A stretch of DNA of 64,000 bases, from contig NZ_PJNH01000002.1 of the NCBI RefSeq assembly GCF_002844535.1, positions 618,748 through 682,747 on the forward strand, in the 5' to 3' direction. This document shows positions 32,209 to 41,814 of the stretch, one piece after another. Every line of letters starts with the position of its first letter. Position 1 is the first letter of the stretch. A program made the position numbers and the translations under genes. A model generated the notes under the pieces. The model was not told where the DNA came from, made no database searches, and saw only the letters and a list, made by a program, of their open reading frames with translations. Source of the stretch: Halalkalibacillus sediminis (lineage in GTDB: Bacteria > Bacillota > Bacilli > Bacillales > Alkalibacillaceae).

Positions 32209-33312
32209 TTGAAAGACCCAGAATTTTATATGCTTCATGCCTTAGAATTAGCGAGACTGACCATTGGACAGACACGGCCTAACCCTTCTGTGGGAGCTGT
32301 CGTCGTTAAAGACGGTCTTGTTGTCGGAACAGGTACACATATGCGTCCTGGCCATCCCCATGCAGAAGTTTATGCACTTGGTCAGGCTGGAGAACTCGCT
32401 CAAGGGGCGACTATTTATGTGACGCTCGAACCTTGTTCTCATTACGGGAAGACACCACCTTGTGCCAAAGCGATTATTGACGCTGGTATTTCCAAGGTGT
32501 ATGTTGCGATGCTTGACCCTAACCCAAAGGTTGCTGGTCAAGGGGTCGAATGGTTACGTAAAGAAGGCATAGATGTTGAAGTAGGACTATTGGAAAAAGA
32601 AGCGGAGGAGATCAATCCGTCGTTCTTTTATTTTATGAAATATAAACGTCCATTCATCACACTGAAAACGGCCGTTTCTTTTGATGGAAAAATGACCGCG
32701 AACAGTGGCGATAGTAAATGGATTACTAGTGAAGAATCCAGGTTAGATGTGCATTATCATCGTCATCGACACGAGGCGATCTTAGTTGGTATAGAAACAG
32801 TGAAAAAAGATAACCCACTTTTAACTACCCGTTTGCCCCACGGAGGATTGAACCCCATACGTATCGTCCTAGATACGAATTTATCTATTTCCTTAGATGT
32901 TAGGCTATTACAATCAAATGATGCACGGACGATTGTTGTTTGTGGATCTGATTCAGATTCTGAAAAAATAGAAGCTATCGAACAATTGGATCATGCTGAA
33001 GTATGGCAATTGGATAGCTCATCAATTAGTATCCAACAGTTCGTTGAATTACTGACAGATAAGAAAATCATGAGCTTGTATGTTGAAGGTGGATCGAGCA
33101 TTCATTCTGCATTCATACAAGAACAGTTATTCAATGAGATTCATTTATATATGGCACCAAAACTTATTGGTGGTGCGAAAAGTAAATCCTTTTTCAATCA
33201 ATTAGGGTTTGACGAAGTGAAAGACGCCATCCAATTGGACTTTGATTCAGTTGATAAGATCGGAGACGATTTGAAAATCGTTGCCAAACCTCATTCGAAG
33301 GAGGATGAATGA
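32209..33312 (+). CDS. ribD: Bifunctional riboflavin deaminase/reductase RibD
   Basis: Translation starts at a TTG eight bases after GAGGAGG. The 367-residue enzyme has an N-terminal zinc deaminase domain with H51-A-E53 (GHPHAEVYAL), C76 and C85 (EPCSHYGKTPPC). The reductase domain from about 148 has KTAVSFDGKMTANSGDSKWIT and a VEGGSSIHSAFI block. It deaminates and then reduces the pyrimidine intermediate of riboflavin synthesis. It is the first gene of the ribD-E-BA-H operon and is controlled by the FMN riboswitch. Confidence 0.95.
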   Translation: MKDPEFYMLHALELARLTIGQTRPNPSVGAVVVKDGLVVGTGTHMRPGHPHAEVYALGQAGELAQGATIYVTLEPCSHYGKTPPCAKAIIDAGISKVYVAMLDPNPKVAGQGVEWLRKEGIDVEVGLLEKEAEEINPSFFYFMKYKRPFITLKTAVSFDGKMTANSGDSKWITSEESRLDVHYHRHRHEAILVGIETVKKDNPLLTTRLPHGGLNPIRIVLDTNLSISLDVRLLQSNDARTIVVCGSDSDSEKIEAIEQLDHAEVWQLDSSSISIQQFVELLTDKKIMSLYVEGGSSIHSAFIQEQLFNEIHLYMAPKLIGGAKSKSFFNQLGFDEVKDAIQLDFDSVDKIGDDLKIVAKPHSKEDE

Positions 33313-33965
33313 TGTTTACAGGAATTGTGGAAGAAGTCGGGCGTGTGCAGCAGATGAAACAAGGTTCTGAATCTCTGCAACTCACGATTGGGACGAAAAA
33401 AATAACCAATGATGTTCAGCTCGGAGACAGTATCTCCGTGAATGGGGTTTGTTTAACTGTCACGAACTTCACACCAGATTCTTTTGATACAGATATTATG
33501 CCGGAAACTTTCCACCAAACTGCCCTGAGAGGTCTGACGGTTGGCTCAGGAGTCAATCTTGAGCGAGCAATGCCTGCTGACGGACGGTTTGGCGGACATT
33601 TTGTTTCAGGTCATGTGGACGGTCTCGGTGAGATTGTGAGTCGTGAAACCAAAGATAACGCGGAATATTTTCATATCAAAGTTTCACCTGAATTAAGTCA
33701 ATATATGATGATGAAAGGTTCTGTCAGCATTGATGGAACATCTTTAACAATCTTCGGATTGAAAAATGATACATTGACGATTTCACTTATCCCTCATACT
33801 CAGGATGCTACGATTCTCACGAGTAAAAAAGAAGGGGACCAGGTTAATATCGAGTGCGACATGTTATTGAAATATGTTCATCAGCTATTGCAACCAAGTG
33901 AAGAGAATAATACAAGCGGTGTATCAATGGAAGCGTTGAAGAACGCAGGTTTTTTGAATAATTAG
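33312..33965 (+). CDS. ribE: Riboflavin synthase alpha subunit
   Basis: The ATG at 33312, seven bases after AAGGAGG, gives the canonical MFTGIVEE start; the ATG at 33309 is too close to the Shine-Dalgarno. The 217-residue protein has two similar lumazine-binding barrels, residues about 1-97 and 98-190. Each has a VNGVCLTV- or IDGTSLTI-type strand. It dismutates two lumazines to riboflavin. The ATG shares one base with the ribD stop, so translation is coupled. Confidence 0.95.
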   Translation: MFTGIVEEVGRVQQMKQGSESLQLTIGTKKITNDVQLGDSISVNGVCLTVTNFTPDSFDTDIMPETFHQTALRGLTVGSGVNLERAMPADGRFGGHFVSGHVDGLGEIVSRETKDNAEYFHIKVSPELSQYMMMKGSVSIDGTSLTIFGLKNDTLTISLIPHTQDATILTSKKEGDQVNIECDMLLKYVHQLLQPSEENNTSGVSMEALKNAGFLNN

Positions 33966-33977
33966 GGGGCTCTAATC

Positions 33978-35165
33978 ATGTTTGATGATATAAAAGGTGC
34001 AATCGAAGATTTACAACAAGGGAAAGTAGTTATCGTAGTCGATGACGAAAATCGTGAAAACGAAGGTGATTTCATCGCTTTGGCTGAGAAAACCACTCCT
34101 GAAGTAGTCAATTTCATGGTCACAGAGGGGCGCGGGTTGTTATGTACGCCAATCACCAAAGATAAAGCTGATCAACTACAGTTGAATTTAATGTCAGATG
34201 TCAATACTGATAGCCACGGAACAGCTTTTACGGTCAGCATTGATCACGTTGAGACTACGACAGGAATCAGTGCAGACGAACGTTCGATGTCGATTCAGCG
34301 CTTAGCAGATGACGATGTTGTGCCGACTGAATTCAAGCGTCCAGGTCATATTTTTCCGTTGATCGCGAAAGATGGTGGTGTCCTTCGCAGAGCGGGCCAT
34401 ACGGAAGCAGCAGTGGACCTTGCTAGAATGGCAGGAGGTAAGCCTGCAGGAGCGATCTGTGAAATCATGAATGAAGATGGTACGATGGCTCGTGTCCCGG
34501 AATTACGTGAATTAGCAGATAAACACGGATTGAAACTTATTACGATTGAAGATTTGATTAAGTATCGTCGTCGTCATGAAAAATTGGTTGAAAGAGCCGT
34601 AGAAGTGAACATGCCGACTTCTTTTGGAGATTTCAAAGCAATTGCTTATACAAACCAAATTGATGGCCGGGAGCACGTAGCATTAGTAAAGGGTGATATT
34701 TCACCCGAAGATCCGACACTTGTTCGTGTTCACAGCGAGTGTCTGACAGGGGATGTATTCGGCTCACAACGATGCGATTGTGGCCCACAGTTAGACGCAG
34801 CCTTGCAACAAATCGAAGAAGAAGGCAAAGGTATTTTGCTATATATGCGTCAAGAAGGTCGTGGTATCGGATTGCTTAATAAATTGAAAGCCTATAAACT
34901 TCAAGAAGAAGGGTACGACACGGTCGAAGCCAATCATAAATTGGGTTACCCTGCAGACTTGAGGGATTATGGAATCGGAGCTCAAATTTTAGAAGATTTA
35001 GGGGTCCGTAAGATGAGACTGCTAACGAACAATCCTCGTAAGATCAAAGGTTTACACGGATATGACTTGGATATTGTCGAGCGTGTTCCGCTGAAAATGA
35101 ACCCGAATAAAGATAACGAAAAATATTTGAAGACGAAAAGAGATAAATTAGGACACTTATTTTAG
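33978..35165 (+). CDS. ribBA: Bifunctional DHBP synthase / GTP cyclohydrolase II
   Basis: The 395-residue fusion has an N-terminal RibB domain (about 1-200) with [12 protein letters not shown] and [12 protein letters not shown]. The C-terminal RibA domain (about 205-395) has zinc ligands C255, C266 and C268 ([18 protein letters not shown]) and the catalytic [10 protein letters not shown] block. It supplies both entry substrates of riboflavin synthesis. AGGGGGC precedes the ATG, 12 bases after ribE. Confidence 0.95.
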   Translation: MFDDIKGAIEDLQQGKVVIVVDDENRENEGDFIALAEKTTPEVVNFMVTEGRGLLCTPITKDKADQLQLNLMSDVNTDSHGTAFTVSIDHVETTTGISADERSMSIQRLADDDVVPTEFKRPGHIFPLIAKDGGVLRRAGHTEAAVDLARMAGGKPAGAICEIMNEDGTMARVPELRELADKHGLKLITIEDLIKYRRRHEKLVERAVEVNMPTSFGDFKAIAYTNQIDGREHVALVKGDISPEDPTLVRVHSECLTGDVFGSQRCDCGPQLDAALQQIEEEGKGILLYMRQEGRGIGLLNKLKAYKLQEEGYDTVEANHKLGYPADLRDYGIGAQILEDLGVRKMRLLTNNPRKIKGLHGYDLDIVERVPLKMNPNKDNEKYLKTKRDKLGHLF

Positions 35166-35188
35166 GAAAATATGAGGGAGCGATAGAA

Positions 35189-35653
35189 ATGAACAAGTTT
35201 GAAGGTAATTTGATAGGTACAGATCTTAAGGTAGGAATAGTAGCGGGCCGATTCAACGGCTTCATCACTGAGAAATTATTAGAAGGGGCTATTGATGGAT
35301 TGAAGCGTCATGGCGTCGACGAAAAGAATATAGACCTCGCATGGGTCCCGGGTGCATACGAAATTCCATTAGCTACTAGAAAGCTGATTAACAAAGGTGA
35401 TTATGATGCAGTCATTACATTGGGTGCAGTCATTCGAGGGGCGACTCCACACTTTGACTATGTATGTGGTGAAGCGGCAAAAGGCGTTTCCTCAGTAGGC
35501 ATGGAAACGGACACACCAGTAATCTTTGGTGTACTGACAACTGACACAATCGAGCAGGCTATAGAACGTGCCGGCACAAAAGCTGGAAACAAAGGCTACG
35601 AATCAGCAGTCGGTGCAATTGAAATGGCTAACTTGATGAAAGAATTGTCATAA
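35189..35653 (+). CDS. ribH: 6,7-dimethyl-8-ribityllumazine synthase
   Basis: The 154-residue protein has typical motifs: [12 protein letters not shown] near the start, [28 protein letters not shown], and [19 protein letters not shown]. It forms the 60-subunit shell that joins with riboflavin synthase. GAGGGAG precedes the ATG. It is the last biosynthetic gene of the operon. Confidence 0.95.
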   Translation: MNKFEGNLIGTDLKVGIVAGRFNGFITEKLLEGAIDGLKRHGVDEKNIDLAWVPGAYEIPLATRKLINKGDYDAVITLGAVIRGATPHFDYVCGEAAKGVSSVGMETDTPVIFGVLTTDTIEQAIERAGTKAGNKGYESAVGAIEMANLMKELS

Positions 35654-35736
35654 AGCTGAAACAAGTCTTAAGAGCATAAGTTGCTGAATTCTGTTAAAAT
35701 GATAGCAATCAAGCTATTAAAAGCAGGTGATTCATT

Positions 35737-35934
35737 ATGATGGAGTTTTTATATTTTCCAGAAGATAAAACCGAGTATTTACCAGCAATCCTCATGTTGA
35801 TTTTATTCACAGTGATTGCTTTTATTGCGATGCGTTTTATTATAAAAGCATCTAATAACGAAAAAAAGAAATTCGAAGAGCAATTCCCAGGGGCAAAACG
35901 GGAAGAACAACAGATTGATAAATCCTCTAGCTGA
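35737..35934 (+). CDS. Small single-span membrane protein, unknown function
   Basis: The 65-residue protein has one membrane segment at about 16-37, flanked by an acidic N-terminus (FPEDKTEYLP) and a charged C-terminal tail rich in Lys, Glu and Gln. AGGTGA precedes the double ATG. It lies 83 bases after ribH and just before a strong terminator, so it may be on the riboflavin transcript. I do not recognise the family and infer no function. Confidence 0.7.
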   Translation: MMEFLYFPEDKTEYLPAILMLILFTVIAFIAMRFIIKASNNEKKKFEEQFPGAKREEQQIDKSSS

Positions 35935-35951
35935 AGCTAGAGGATTTTTTT
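35921..35951 (+). terminator. Intrinsic terminator closing the rib region
   Basis: AATCCTCTAGC pairs with GCTAGAGGATT around four bases, followed by TTTTTTAT. It overlaps the last codons of the small membrane protein gene. Confidence 0.9.
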
Positions 35952-36123
35952 ATGGATTCAGACACAACTTGAGCCCTTTCGAATAAATAATATGGTTTGC
36001 TTAAGTGCTGCCGATCTATACATCAGAGGCATGAATCGCCATACTGAGCAAGTATCTTTAGTTGAATTCTCGTTCCTGTTACTTTAAGGAAGAAGATTAT
36101 TTATAAAACGAGGAGTGGAAGGT

Positions 36124-37131
36124 ATGAACAAAAACAAACAGATACTCTTAGCAAAGAGACCAGAAGGAACCCCCGATAAAAACACTTTTAAGTTTGTGGA
36201 AACAGATATAAGAACGCCAGAAAAGGGAGAAATACTAATTCGCACAATCTATGTCTCTGTTGATCCATACATGCGTGGCAGAATGGTGGATGCTCCTTCA
36301 TATATCCCCCCATATCAAATAGATGATGTACTTGGCGGGGGAGCAATCGGTGAAGTAGTGGAATCTAAATCAGATCGGTTTGAGCATGGCGATATTGTCT
36401 TGGGGAGTTTTGGGTGGCAAAGTTATTATACGGCGAAGGAAGATGAAGTAAGAAAAATAGATAAAGATATCGCACCGATTTCTACTCATTTAGGAATTTT
36501 GGGGTTGACTGGGTTAACTGCATATTTTGGGCTCCTTGACATTGGCGAACCAAAAGAAGGGGAAACAGTAGTTATCTCTGGTGCAGCGGGCGCTGTCGGT
36601 TCCGTTGTTGGCCAAATTGCTAAAATAAAAGGGGCAAGGGTTGTTGGAATCGCAGGTACCGATGAAAAAAACAAATATCTGAAAGAAGAGTTGAATTTTG
36701 ATGAAGCGATTAACTATAAGACTAGTTCTAACCTCCAGCAGGACATCGCAAAAGCGTGTCCTAATGGTGTAGATGTATACTTTGATAATGTTGGCGGAGA
36801 AATTTCCGATGCAGTTCATGTAAATATTAATAAATATGCACGTATCACTGTGTGTGGTGCAATATCTAGTTATAACCTTGAAGGTAAGGATGTTGGCCCT
36901 CGTATTCAGACGACACTAATTAAGAAAAGTGCTAAAATGCAAGGCTTTACCTTAGGAGATTATACTGACCGATTTGGTGAAGGGTCTGAGGCACTTGCTA
37001 AATGGCTTAACGAAGGGAAACTGAAATATGAAGAAACAATTAAAGAAGGATTTGATCATATTCCAGACGCATTCCTTGATTTATTTGAAGGTAACAATAT
37101 AGGAAAACTTTTAGTTAAAGTGGATAAGTAA
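36124..37131 (+). CDS. yfmJ: NADP-dependent medium-chain oxidoreductase YfmJ
   Basis: The ATG at 36124 lies eight bases after GAGGAG; the in-frame GTG at 36115 overlaps the Shine-Dalgarno. The 335-residue protein is a zinc-free MDR enzyme. The early motif is VSVDPYMRGRM and the NADPH-binding loop is GETVVISGAAGAVGSVVGQIAK at about 149-170, followed by VDVYFDNVGG. Relatives include prostaglandin and leukotriene B4 reductases and curcumin reductase, which reduce alkenal or enone double bonds. It is a stand-alone gene with its own terminator. Confidence 0.87.
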   Translation: MNKNKQILLAKRPEGTPDKNTFKFVETDIRTPEKGEILIRTIYVSVDPYMRGRMVDAPSYIPPYQIDDVLGGGAIGEVVESKSDRFEHGDIVLGSFGWQSYYTAKEDEVRKIDKDIAPISTHLGILGLTGLTAYFGLLDIGEPKEGETVVISGAAGAVGSVVGQIAKIKGARVVGIAGTDEKNKYLKEELNFDEAINYKTSSNLQQDIAKACPNGVDVYFDNVGGEISDAVHVNINKYARITVCGAISSYNLEGKDVGPRIQTTLIKKSAKMQGFTLGDYTDRFGEGSEALAKWLNEGKLKYEETIKEGFDHIPDAFLDLFEGNNIGKLLVKVDK

Positions 37132-37221
37132 TAATAACGAAAGTTATTCGAACCAGTAATGAGGAGGAATAACTCCTTTAGAAAAGGTTAGTTTTTATAT
37201 AGTTATCTAAGCAGCTTAAGA

Positions 37222-37256
37222 AAAATCTCCATCTTATAACAGGTGGGGATTTTCTG
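37222..37256 (+). terminator. Probable terminator of yfmJ
   Basis: AAAATCTCCATCT can pair with AGGTGGGGATTTT, using two G-U pairs, and is followed by CTG. The T-run is inside the stem, so it is a weak case. Confidence 0.55.
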
Positions 37257-37381
37257 TATGCTTGATAAAATAATAAATAACTATCTCAAGAAGCAGACGA
37301 AATAAAATAAGCTGAGAAGCTAAAGCATTTGTGTTATAAAAATATTCAATGCAGGGCACCTTATTCTTGAGGTGATCATTA

Positions 37382-37960
37382 ATGAGAATGATAGGTATGA
37401 TAATGGTAGTACTTCTAATGACGGCATGCCAAGCTGATGCAGCTACTGTTTATGAAGTCGATATCAAAAATCGAGATTCTGACGTAATCGGCAAAGCCAA
37501 ATTTCAAGAAGATGCTGGTGGCGTAACAGTTGAGGTTAACGTAGCTGGATTGACTCCAGGCTTTCATGGAATTCACTTACACGAATTTCCGAAATGTGAA
37601 CCGCCAACTTTTGAGTCGGCAGGAAGCCATTGGACCAATGATGATTCGAAGCATGGATTGATGCATCCGGATGGTCATCATATAGGTGATATGCCCAATA
37701 TAGAAGTAGGTGGAGATGGAACAGCAACTTTTGAATATTTAATTGCTGATGCGACGCTTAAAGATGGTAAAGGTTCGATTTTTTCTGATGGTGGAAAGGC
37801 CTTGATTATACATGAAAAAATTGACGATGGGGTAAGTCAACCATCTGGAGATGCTGGTGAGCGAATGGCTTGTGGAGTCATTCAGAAAGATTCTAAAAGT
37901 ACGACTGAGGACGCGAGTAACCCTGGTGATCAAGTAGAAGATGCAGAGGAAGAAAAATAA
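37382..37960 (+). CDS. Cu/Zn superoxide dismutase-like lipoprotein (YojM-type)
   Basis: The 192-residue protein has a lipoprotein signal with lipobox LLMTAC (Cys 16). All expected ligands are present: H65 and H67 (HLHE), bridging H83 (AGSHW), H91 and H100, D103 (HHIGD), and H144 (LIIHE). The disulphide cysteines are C72 and C164, and R161 is at the active-site position. The C-terminus is an acidic tail of about 20 residues. It would detoxify superoxide outside the membrane. B. subtilis YojM is reported to lack a full copper site; this copy looks complete. Confidence 0.87.
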   Translation: MRMIGMIMVVLLMTACQADAATVYEVDIKNRDSDVIGKAKFQEDAGGVTVEVNVAGLTPGFHGIHLHEFPKCEPPTFESAGSHWTNDDSKHGLMHPDGHHIGDMPNIEVGGDGTATFEYLIADATLKDGKGSIFSDGGKALIIHEKIDDGVSQPSGDAGERMACGVIQKDSKSTTEDASNPGDQVEDAEEEK

Positions 37961-37963
37961 AAG

Positions 37964-38036
37964 AGCTCGCTATAATTGAACTGTCTTCAATCGAAAATGA
38001 GTCGACTGGAAGAGATACAGTTTAATTATGCGAGCT
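37964..38036. other. Long near-perfect hairpin between converging genes
   Basis: The left arm 37964-37984 pairs with the right arm 38017-38036 over about 20 bp with one bulge. A short inner stem (CTTC/GAAG) lies in the 32-base loop. No T-run follows on either strand. It may act as a bidirectional terminator or mRNA end for the SOD and patB transcripts. Confidence 0.7.
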
Positions 38037-38044
38037 TGTAGTGA

Positions 38045-39220
38045 TTACTTTTTAAACGCTTGGATGATTCGGTCAATAGCTTCCTCTACAACACTAGAAG
38101 GTGAAGCAATGTTAAGGCGCATGAAACACTCACCTTGGTCTCCGAAACTCTTGCCGTCGTTCAAACCGACTTTAGCATCTTCTTTCAACTTACGGGAGAT
38201 TTCATCGTGACTCAGACCTGTATCTCGGAAGTCGAGCCAGATGAGATAGGTACCTTCCGAATCAAAAGCTTTGACCGAAGTCTTACTCTCCTGGAGCTTT
38301 CGATGCACGAGGTCACGGTTTTCTTGTAGCTGCTCATTAAGTTGTTCCAACCAGTCTTCTCCGTGTTTATATACAGCCTCCATTGCTGTATAAGCAAAAG
38401 TGTTGAGCACAACGAAACCTTGTCTTCCAAGCTGTTTATCAAAAATTTCTTTTGATTTTTGATTTGGAGATATCACATAAGATCCTTGTAATCCAGCAAT
38501 ATTGAATGTTTTAGAAGGAGCCATCAAAGTGAATATCCGTTTGTTTGATTCACTATTATTAGATAAAGTTTCTGATGGATAGTGCCTTCCTTCCGAGAAA
38601 ATAATATCGGCATGGATCTCATCAGAAAATAAATACACGTCATATTTTTCACAAAGGTCGACCATTCTTTGCACTTCATCCTGAGTCCAAACTCGGCCAA
38701 CTGGGTTATGAGGGCTACATAGAATGAAAGCTTTAGCCCCATTTTTAAATTGTTCTTCTAGCTGAGTGAAATTAATTTCATAGTGATGATCTTTTTCAAT
38801 AAGAGGATTTTCTACAATTTCCCTATTATGCTCTTTAACTACTGAAAAGAATGGAGGATAAACGGGTGGTTGAATGACAATTTGATCCCCTTCTTCGGTG
38901 AAAGACTGGACTAATGCATGTAATGACGGGATAACACCTGGACTCAGACTGATCAAGTCAGTACTCACATCGAACTGGTGTCGTTCTTTCAACCAACTCT
39001 GAACTGTTTCTAATAGTTCTTTATCATAAGTAGTGTAACCATAAACATTATGTCGGGCACGCTCTATAATAGCTTCTTGAAGAAAAGGAGTCGATGCGAA
39101 GTCCATGTCTGCAACCCACATCGGCAATATTTCGTTGGAACCAAATAGTTTTTCACGAAAATCGTATTTTACCGCTCTAGTATTTTCTCTGTTGATTGTT
39201 TGATTGAAATCATATTTCAT
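38045..39220 (-). CDS. patB: MalY/PatB family PLP-dependent C-S lyase
   Basis: The 391-residue aminotransferase-fold protein has the PLP lysine K237 in MAPSKTFNIAGLQ. The active-site strand block is YLFSDEIHADIIF. The N-terminal MWVADMDF and CSPHNPVGRVW motifs separate this group from ordinary aminotransferases. PatB cleaves cystathionine or other S-conjugates to a thiol, pyruvate and ammonia. GAGGTGAT precedes the ATG. Confidence 0.88.
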   Translation of the reverse strand: MKYDFNQTINRENTRAVKYDFREKLFGSNEILPMWVADMDFASTPFLQEAIIERARHNVYGYTTYDKELLETVQSWLKERHQFDVSTDLISLSPGVIPSLHALVQSFTEEGDQIVIQPPVYPPFFSVVKEHNREIVENPLIEKDHHYEINFTQLEEQFKNGAKAFILCSPHNPVGRVWTQDEVQRMVDLCEKYDVYLFSDEIHADIIFSEGRHYPSETLSNNSESNKRIFTLMAPSKTFNIAGLQGSYVISPNQKSKEIFDKQLGRQGFVVLNTFAYTAMEAVYKHGEDWLEQLNEQLQENRDLVHRKLQESKTSVKAFDSEGTYLIWLDFRDTGLSHDEISRKLKEDAKVGLNDGKSFGDQGECFMRLNIASPSSVVEEAIDRIIQAFKK

Positions 39221-39511
39221 ATGTTATCACCTCTATATCCCATATTAACTGAATCATTAGCTAAATACTAAAAATGTGCAAAAAAATAGCAAAGCGGTTT
39301 CGGACCACTTTGCCAAAGGGGGAATACGAGAAAGTATTACATTACTAGGTATAACCTTTATTCAGAAAAATAAACACGTTTTTACAAAAAATATGTAGAA
39401 CTTGCAAAAAAATTTGCCTATAAGTATTGTAGATAGGTTTTTTGCCAAGATGATGATTCTGTGATAGAATATAAAATTGTGTTAAAGAAAAGTATCGGGA
39501 GTTGTATAGTT

Positions 39512-39892
39512 ATGTCTAAAGTTATTGAAGAAGGCCAAGTAATCGAAGGTCAAGTAAAAGGAATCAAACCTTATGGTGCTTTCGTTGAAATTGATGAAAA
39601 TGTTCAAGGACTTGTTCATATTTCAGAAATTACTCATGGTTATGTAAAAGACATCAATGAACACATTAGTGTTGGTGATGATGTTAAAGTCAAGGTTTTG
39701 AATGTAGAAGAGAACCAAGGTAAGTACTCTCTATCAATCCGTGCAACGGAAGATAAACCTAAGACAGCACCACAGAAAAAAGCACCTGTTCAATCATCTA
39801 ATGATGAAAGTGCAGGCTTCAACGTATTGAAAGACAAACTTGAAGATTGGATCAACCAATCTAAAGAACGTGAAAATACGTATCGCAACTAA
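39512..39892 (+). CDS. yugI: S1-domain general stress protein 13 (YugI)
   Basis: The ATG at 39512 follows GGGAG; the frame is open 17 codons further upstream without a ribosome binding site. The 126-residue protein has one S1 RNA-binding domain at about 7-75, with GQVIEGQVKGIKPYGAFVEIDENVQGLVHISEI as its first half. A polar tail of about 50 residues follows. It probably binds ribosomes or RNA. A strong terminator follows. Confidence 0.9.
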   Translation: MSKVIEEGQVIEGQVKGIKPYGAFVEIDENVQGLVHISEITHGYVKDINEHISVGDDVKVKVLNVEENQGKYSLSIRATEDKPKTAPQKKAPVQSSNDESAGFNVLKDKLEDWINQSKERENTYRN

Positions 39893-39903
39893 TGCGATTG
39901 GAA

Positions 39904-39939
39904 GTGCCCAGGGAATTAAATTCCCTAGGGCGCTTTTTT
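39904..39939 (+). terminator. Intrinsic terminator of yugI
   Basis: GTGCCCAGGGA pairs with TCCCTAGGGCGC around seven bases, followed by seven T. Confidence 0.9.
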
Positions 39940-40000
39940 TGATTAATGGGACATGTTTATTCATAATAATATTAGTGTTGAAAAAGAAAGGAGATCAATG

Positions 40001-41164
40001 ATGGAAAATTTCACTTTTTATAATCCAACTAAATTAGTATTTGGAAGAGGACAATTAGAGAGCCTACCAAAGCTTATTCCAGATGGTGTCAAGAATGTGC
40101 TCATCGTTTTCGGTGGGGGAAGTATCAAAAGAAATGGTATTCATAGCAACGTCACGAAAAAACTACAGAATAATGGATATGAAACTTTTGACTTTGGAGG
40201 AGTAGAACCTAATCCTCGTCTAGCTACAGTTAATAAAGGTGCACAATTCTGTAAAGATAATAATATCGACTTTCTTTTAGCTGTTGGTGGAGGAAGTGTT
40301 ATTGATGCTACTAAGACCATCGCATCTGCTGCGAAGTATGATGGGGATGCATGGGATCTGGTTACAAAGAAAGCTCAACCAGAAGACGCTTTACCATTAG
40401 GGACAGTATTAACACTAGCTGCAACTGGTTCAGAAATGAATGCTGGGGCAGTAATTACTAATTGGGAAACAAATGAAAAATATGGCTGGGGCTCACCGTT
40501 TTCATATCCTCAGTTTTCAATCTTAGATCCGGTGCATACGTATTCAGTACCAAAAGATCAAACGGTATACGGAATTGTTGATATGATGAGTCATATTTTC
40601 GAACAATATTTCCACCCAGAAACAAATGCTCCCGCTCAAGATCGCATGTGTGAAGGAGTTTTGAAAGCAATTATTGGGACTGCACCGAAATTGTTGAACA
40701 ATCTTGAGTCTTATGAACACCGAGAAACGATCATGTACTCAGGAACAATTGCTTTGAATGGTATGCTTCAAATGGGTTATCGAGGTGACTGGGCAACACA
40801 TAATATTGAGCACGCAGTATCAGCAGTCTACGATATTCCACATGCCGGTGGCTTAGCTATTCTATTCCCTAACTGGATGCGCCATAATGTGGATGTTCAA
40901 ACTGATCGCTTCAAACAATTAGCTGTTAGAGTGTTCGGTGTTGATCCAGAAGGCAAGAATGACCGTGAAGTTGCGTTAGAAGGGATAGACCGATTGCAAC
41001 AATTCTGGACCTCCCTTGGAGCTCCGACGAAGCTGGCTGACTACGATATCGACGGATCTCAAATCGATTTCATGGTCGACCGCGCAATGAAAAATGGTTC
41101 ATTTGGTAACTTCAAACCACTTGAGCATGAAGACGTAAAAACAATTCTAGAAATGTCACTATAA
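40001..41164 (+). CDS. Iron-containing alcohol dehydrogenase (YugJ/YugK, butanol dehydrogenase type)
   Basis: The ATG at 40001 is seven bases after AAAGGAG and yields 387 residues, the family length; the ATG at 39998 is too close. The NAD(P) loop is [10 protein letters not shown] at about 96-105. The metal ligands are D194 and H198 (DMMSH), H267 and H281, with spacing matching the FucO family. Such enzymes interconvert aldehydes and alcohols in the cytoplasm. It follows yugI as in B. subtilis. I cannot tell YugJ from YugK. Confidence 0.85.
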   Translation: MENFTFYNPTKLVFGRGQLESLPKLIPDGVKNVLIVFGGGSIKRNGIHSNVTKKLQNNGYETFDFGGVEPNPRLATVNKGAQFCKDNNIDFLLAVGGGSVIDATKTIASAAKYDGDAWDLVTKKAQPEDALPLGTVLTLAATGSEMNAGAVITNWETNEKYGWGSPFSYPQFSILDPVHTYSVPKDQTVYGIVDMMSHIFEQYFHPETNAPAQDRMCEGVLKAIIGTAPKLLNNLESYEHRETIMYSGTIALNGMLQMGYRGDWATHNIEHAVSAVYDIPHAGGLAILFPNWMRHNVDVQTDRFKQLAVRVFGVDPEGKNDREVALEGIDRLQQFWTSLGAPTKLADYDIDGSQIDFMVDRAMKNGSFGNFKPLEHEDVKTILEMSL

Positions 41165-41176
41165 ATAAACTAAGTA

Positions 41177-41209
41177 AAACTCGGTAGCTTTTGGCTGCCG
41201 AGTTTTTTT
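41177..41209 (+). terminator. Intrinsic terminator of the alcohol dehydrogenase gene
   Basis: AAACTCGGTAGC pairs with GCTGCCGAGTTT around five bases, followed by a T-run. Confidence 0.9.
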
Positions 41210-41229
41210 GGTGCAGGATAACAAAAGCG

Positions 41230-41271
41230 GAATTGCGTCACTTTCATTGGTAATTGCGTTACTTTCTTTAA
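41230..41271 (+). repeat. Two-unit direct repeat with 21-bp period
   Basis: AATTGCGTCACTTTC at 41231 and AATTGCGTTACTTTC at 41252 are exactly 21 bases apart. A GCG..TTTCACTTT remnant at about 41283 is out of phase by five bases. The array begins about 20 bases after the upstream terminator. Confidence 0.6.
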
Positions 41272-41409
41272 GTTGATAGTTGGCGCTTTCACTTTTCTTA
41301 TTCACTAAAGAAAGCCTTACAAACCTGCATCATAGAATCTTTTTCCATTCATCATTACATTTTAGCCGTACATACTAATATCGTCAGTCCATTGAAGAGA
41401 GGTGACGAT

Positions 41410-41814
41410 ATGTATACGATTCAGTCTGGTATTAATAATCAACTGTACGAATATAAACAGGTCAGTGATTTATTGAGCAAATTAGGTTTTTCGATCGGAA
41501 GCAGTTATGAATTCGACCATGGTTATTTTGACTATGAAATGTACAAAGATGATGAGCAGTATGTTTTTATCCGAATTCCAGTTACATCTGAAATTGGAAA
41601 TTTGGACGAACTAGACGCACAGGTCCGCTTAAAAGATCCCTTTGTTCTCAGTCACCGTTTTGAATCAGGAGTCGATCAGGAAGGTATGTCCGGAAATATC
41701 ACAGGAAGCTTTAATCAGTTCGCTTCGCCTGAAGAAAAAGATGCGGAACTAGATCCGAAATTTATAGAAGAAGCGGAAAAGGTCGTTCAAAAAGTTGAGC
41801 AGTTATTGATTTAG
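41410..41814 (+). CDS. yugN: YugN-like protein
   Basis: The ATG at 41410 follows GAGAGGTG; the in-frame TTG at 41392 precedes the Shine-Dalgarno. The 134-residue cytosolic protein has conserved stretches HGYFDYEMY and YVFIRIPV. An acidic C-terminus rich in Glu and Asp closes the protein. The family is unique to Bacillales and has no known function. Its stop codon overlaps that of the converging yugO by four bases. Confidence 0.82.
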   Translation: MYTIQSGINNQLYEYKQVSDLLSKLGFSIGSSYEFDHGYFDYEMYKDDEQYVFIRIPVTSEIGNLDELDAQVRLKDPFVLSHRFESGVDQEGMSGNITGSFNQFASPEEKDAELDPKFIEEAEKVVQKVEQLLI

